Source of the DNA: Bacteroidota bacterium
Lineage (GTDB): Bacteria > Bacteroidota > Ignavibacteria > Kapaibacteriales > UBA2268
Direction of reading: 5' to 3'
Assembly: GCA_004322215.1 (NCBI GenBank)
Contig: SCSM01000040.1
Span: 1-64,000, forward strand
DNA: 64,000 nt
Both the position numbers and the translations under genes were made by a program. The notes beneath the pieces were generated by a model. It searched no databases, was not told where the DNA came from, and saw only the letters and a program-made list of their open reading frames with translations. This document shows positions 62,429-64,000 of this stretch, one piece after another; within the stretch, counting starts at the first letter, position 1; every line of letters starts with the position of its first letter.

Positions 62429-62722
62429 ATGATTATTGTAAGAGATGTATTCCAGTTAAAATTCGGTAAGGCAAAAGATGCTTTATCGCTGATGAAGCCA
62501 CTTATTAAAAAAATGAATGACAATGGCACAGGCAAGTTCAGGTTATTAACCGACCTGGTCGGTAATTATTATACTTTGGTTATCGAAGGAAGTTATGGCT
62601 CGATGGAGGAATACCTGAAAGTGCATGAACAATCAAATGATGTTGGCTGGGATGAAGTATATCCAAAATTTGTAGAACTTGTTATGAACGGTTACCGTGA
62701 CATTTGGACTGTTGAGGAATAA
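62429..62722 (+). CDS. Small NIPSNAP-like dimeric alpha/beta-barrel protein
   Basis: A 97-residue protein without a signal peptide. Its pattern 'IIVRDVFQLKFGKAKDALSLMKPLIKKMN' then 'YYTLVIEGSYGSMEEYLKVHEQ' is typical of dimeric ferredoxin-like barrel (NIPSNAP/ABM-like) domains. No active-site residues are evident and the function is unknown. TAGGAG lies upstream of the ATG. It is followed by an extended repeat-rich non-coding region. Confidence 0.65.
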   Translation: MIIVRDVFQLKFGKAKDALSLMKPLIKKMNDNGTGKFRLLTDLVGNYYTLVIEGSYGSMEEYLKVHEQSNDVGWDEVYPKFVELVMNGYRDIWTVEE

Positions 62723-62745
62723 TTATAAATTGCGGATTTGGAATA

Positions 62746-62769
62746 TTTGTCACATTTTGTCATAGTTTG
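62746..62769. repeat. 24-bp direct repeat, copy 1
   Basis: TTTGTCACATTTTGTCATAG followed by TTTG. The identical unit occurs at 62851-62874, separated by 81 bp. Each unit also contains a smaller internal TTTGTCA iteration. Confidence 0.7.
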
Positions 62770-62850
62770 CCACACTTTTTTTTATTTTTACATTGCTAAC
62801 TGGAAATAATATTGATTTGTAAGGAGTTAGAATATTACGCAAGTGGAATT

Positions 62851-62874
62851 TTTGTCACATTTTGTCATAGTTTG
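62851..62874. repeat. 24-bp direct repeat, copy 2
   Basis: Identical to the unit at 62746-62769. It is followed by one further TTTGTCATAG-like partial unit and a GTGATGTCAC palindrome. Confidence 0.7.
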
Positions 62875-62999
62875 TCATAGTGATGTCACTTTTGGAGTGA
62901 AAAAAGGTGACAGGTTTAAGAAATTTTGAATTTTGAATTTTAAATTTTGAATTGTGGATATACTAAATTTATAATCCCTCTTGATTTATAATCCCTCTT

Positions 63000-63021
63000 G
63001 GGGCAATTCGTGAATTGCCCC
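63000..63021. repeat. GGGGCAATTCGTGAATTGCCCC palindrome
   Basis: Two 10-nt arms (GGGGCAATTC and GAATTGCCCC) around a 2-nt GT centre. The same palindrome, degraded and split by 29 nt, occurs at 1396-1448. Confidence 0.75.
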
Positions 63022-63420
63022 TACATTTAGCGAATCTGGTTTATCAAAGAACAAAGCGGGGCAAAGATAAGGATGTGGGAATGATATAAAAATAAAATGG
63101 TTTTAAAAGGATTTTAAAATTGATTTTGTTTTATACACCTACCCAAACCCTTCCTCGCAGGAAGGGAAATTTTGGTTCAGGCAAAGACGGAAAGGACAGG
63201 AAGGACGCAAATTGTCTGAACAGGATTTTCTTGATTAAAGGATGGACAGGATTATTTTTAAAAAAGCTCTCAACCCTACCCTTCTCCCAGTGGTAGAAGG
63301 AAAAAAGGATATATGAAATTTATTATTGGAAAATGGCTGTGTCGCAATTTGGGAGTTGGGAATTGGGACTGGGGGAGTGCGAGAGCGGTTGAATCTCACA
63401 CGCTCACACACACCCCCTGA

Positions 63421-63440
63421 CCCCCTCTTTTTAGAGGGGG
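63421..63440. repeat. CCCCCTCT-TTTT-AGAGGGGG hairpin
   Basis: A perfect 8-bp stem with a T4 loop, directly after an ACACACCCCCTGA context. This hairpin type is a common dispersed element in FCB-group genomes by my recollection, and it may double as a terminator for the minus-strand gene beyond it. Confidence 0.6.
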
Positions 63441-63500
63441 GGAAAGCGGGCGGAGCCGCAAAAGAAAATGGCTGTGCTGGGGATTAATAGGATTATATAC

Positions 63501-64000
63501 TTAAACAATACAATGTTGAATAAAAATCATAATAAGATTCAGTACTAATCTTGCAATATGCTCATTTGCATATTCTATTTTTGGATGTGGGTCACCTGAT
63601 TCTTGCCTTTTTTGCATTAAATAGGATTGAATTTCTTTGAGTACATTTATTGAAAAAGAATCATCAGGAATTAATGATTTTTTTTGTGCTGATTTTATTA
63701 AATCACTTAAATCTCCTTTTCCAGTTTTACCAAAAACAATGATTTGTAAGAAACCTTGAAGAGCTGAAATTGCGTGTGTTATACAACTGCTATAACCTTG
63801 TGGTGTTTTTTCTTGAAATTCTCTGAATGCATCAAAGAAATCCCTATTTACTGGTGCCCACTTTTTATTAGATAAATAAGACAAAACTGGAACATATATA
63901 TCTTCAGTGATTTTTTTATCTTGGCGAAAAACTAAACCATTCCTTGTTAGAAGAACATTTAAACTAAAATGTTCAAATATATCATTGAAATCTTTAGCAA
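63501..64000 (-). CDS. Partial HEPN-like/abortive-infection C-terminal domain protein, truncated by window edge
   Basis: The reading frame stays open to the right edge (64000) without a valid start, so the 5' end lies outside the window. About 165 residues are visible. The pattern 'DIFEHFSLNVLLTRNGLVFRQ' followed by 'VLSYLSNKKWAPVNRDFFDAFREF' and a helical C-terminus resembles families of abortive-infection or HEPN-type proteins. RQESGDPH fits the loose Rx4-6H motif of HEPN RNases. This is inference from motif and shape only. It may be a phage-defence or toxin gene; its partner would lie upstream, outside the window. Confidence 0.5.
   Translation of the reverse strand, partial: AKDFNDIFEHFSLNVLLTRNGLVFRQDKKITEDIYVPVLSYLSNKKWAPVNRDFFDAFREFQEKTPQGYSSCITHAISALQGFLQIIVFGKTGKGDLSDLIKSAQKKSLIPDDSFSINVLKEIQSYLMQKRQESGDPHPKIEYANEHIARLVLNLIMIFIQHCIV

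Larger units (their letters stand above)
62723..63500. other. Non-coding cluster of dispersed repeats
   Basis: A 778-bp region with no credible gene. It contains a 24-bp direct repeat, a GGGGCAATTCGTGAATTGCCCC palindrome (63000-63021), CCCTTCCT-CGC-AGGAAGGG (63148-63166), an AACAGGATTTTCTTGATTAAAGG-type run near 63220-63255, a CCTTCTCCCAGTGGTAGAAGG copy (63280-63300) and CCCCCTCT-TTTT-AGAGGGGG (63421-63440). It reads as a graveyard of mobile palindromic elements. Confidence 0.75.

Noticed and set aside
62746-62874. Two 24-bp direct repeats considered as a CRISPR array
   Set aside because: Only two copies plus a partial one, repeat unit itself low complexity, no spacer periodicity and no cas genes.

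Overview
The window is AT-rich DNA, most likely from a member of the Bacteroidota/FCB group (Ignavibacteria/Kapaibacteria-like), although the sequence alone cannot fix the lineage. The main evidence is several secreted proteins ending in type IX secretion (Por) sorting domains, together with Bacteroidota-type outer-membrane families (Omp28-like, DUF6029-like). A flagellar export gene (flhB), a Rieske/cytochrome b complex and a [NiFe] hydrogenase/heterodisulfide-reductase locus point to an anaerobic or facultative, motile, quinone-using respirer. I saw no rRNA, tRNA or CRISPR array.

Layout. 0-5 kb: a secreted beta-propeller protein, a pair of M16 peptidases (one catalytic, one inactive lipoprotein) and a small DUF2007-like protein. 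5-11 kb: a sensor kinase with a Rossmann N-terminus, a response regulator fused to a lysine-less GcvH-like domain, then a tightly coupled Rieske / cytochrome b / 11-heme cytochrome c operon. 11-15 kb: a lone MNT-type nucleotidyltransferase, a periplasmic cyclophilin, an unknown secreted protein, and a small mobile-type module (tyrosine recombinase, 95-aa protein, terminase-small-like HTH protein).

15-37 kb is the metabolic core. It runs: degenerate cytidylate-kinase-like protein, etfB, etfA, a membrane ETF:menaquinone-type oxidoreductase, an HdrD-like (HdrC-HdrB fused) protein, hdrA, mvhD, mvhG, mvhA, a CBS protein and a divergent tandem DsrC-like protein. Then come hypA-B-F-C-D-E, a nickel transporter, an outer-membrane protein, the hydrogenase maturation protease and a thiamine-binding MTH1187-like protein. 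The inferred picture is a cytoplasmic H2-oxidising, electron-bifurcating Mvh-Hdr complex. An Etf branch would deliver electrons to menaquinone, and the Rieske/cytochrome b/multihaem complex would re-oxidise the menaquinol. All maturation functions for the NiFe centre are present nearby.

37-48 kb is a cell-surface region: a 1.9-kb-residue T9SS protein made of three near-identical ~355-aa modules, a TPR protein, a DUF6029-like barrel, an Omp28-like lipoprotein, a zinc-ribbon/DUF2007 protein and a leucine-rich-repeat protein. 48-53.5 kb is a redox/sulfur region: an Rrf2 regulator, a cupin, a MerR regulator with a two-CW cysteine tail, and a minus-strand set of SQR-like flavoprotein, DUF1641, single-cysteine TusE/DsrC and DsrE2-like protein. 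54-62.7 kb holds flhB, two further surface proteins (one with an S74 endosialidase-chaperone domain), an NfeD/ClpP-class membrane protease and a large T9SS propeller protein. 62.7-63.5 kb is a non-coding cluster of dispersed palindromic repeats, followed by a truncated HEPN-like gene running off the right edge.

The most unusual items are the tandem-fused DsrC-like protein beside the Hdr/hydrogenase genes, the response regulator with a GcvH-like domain that has lost its lipoylation lysine, and the SQR-DUF1641-TusE-DsrE2 sulfur-relay set. The dispersed hairpin repeats, one of which appears split by a 29-nt insertion, are a secondary curiosity.
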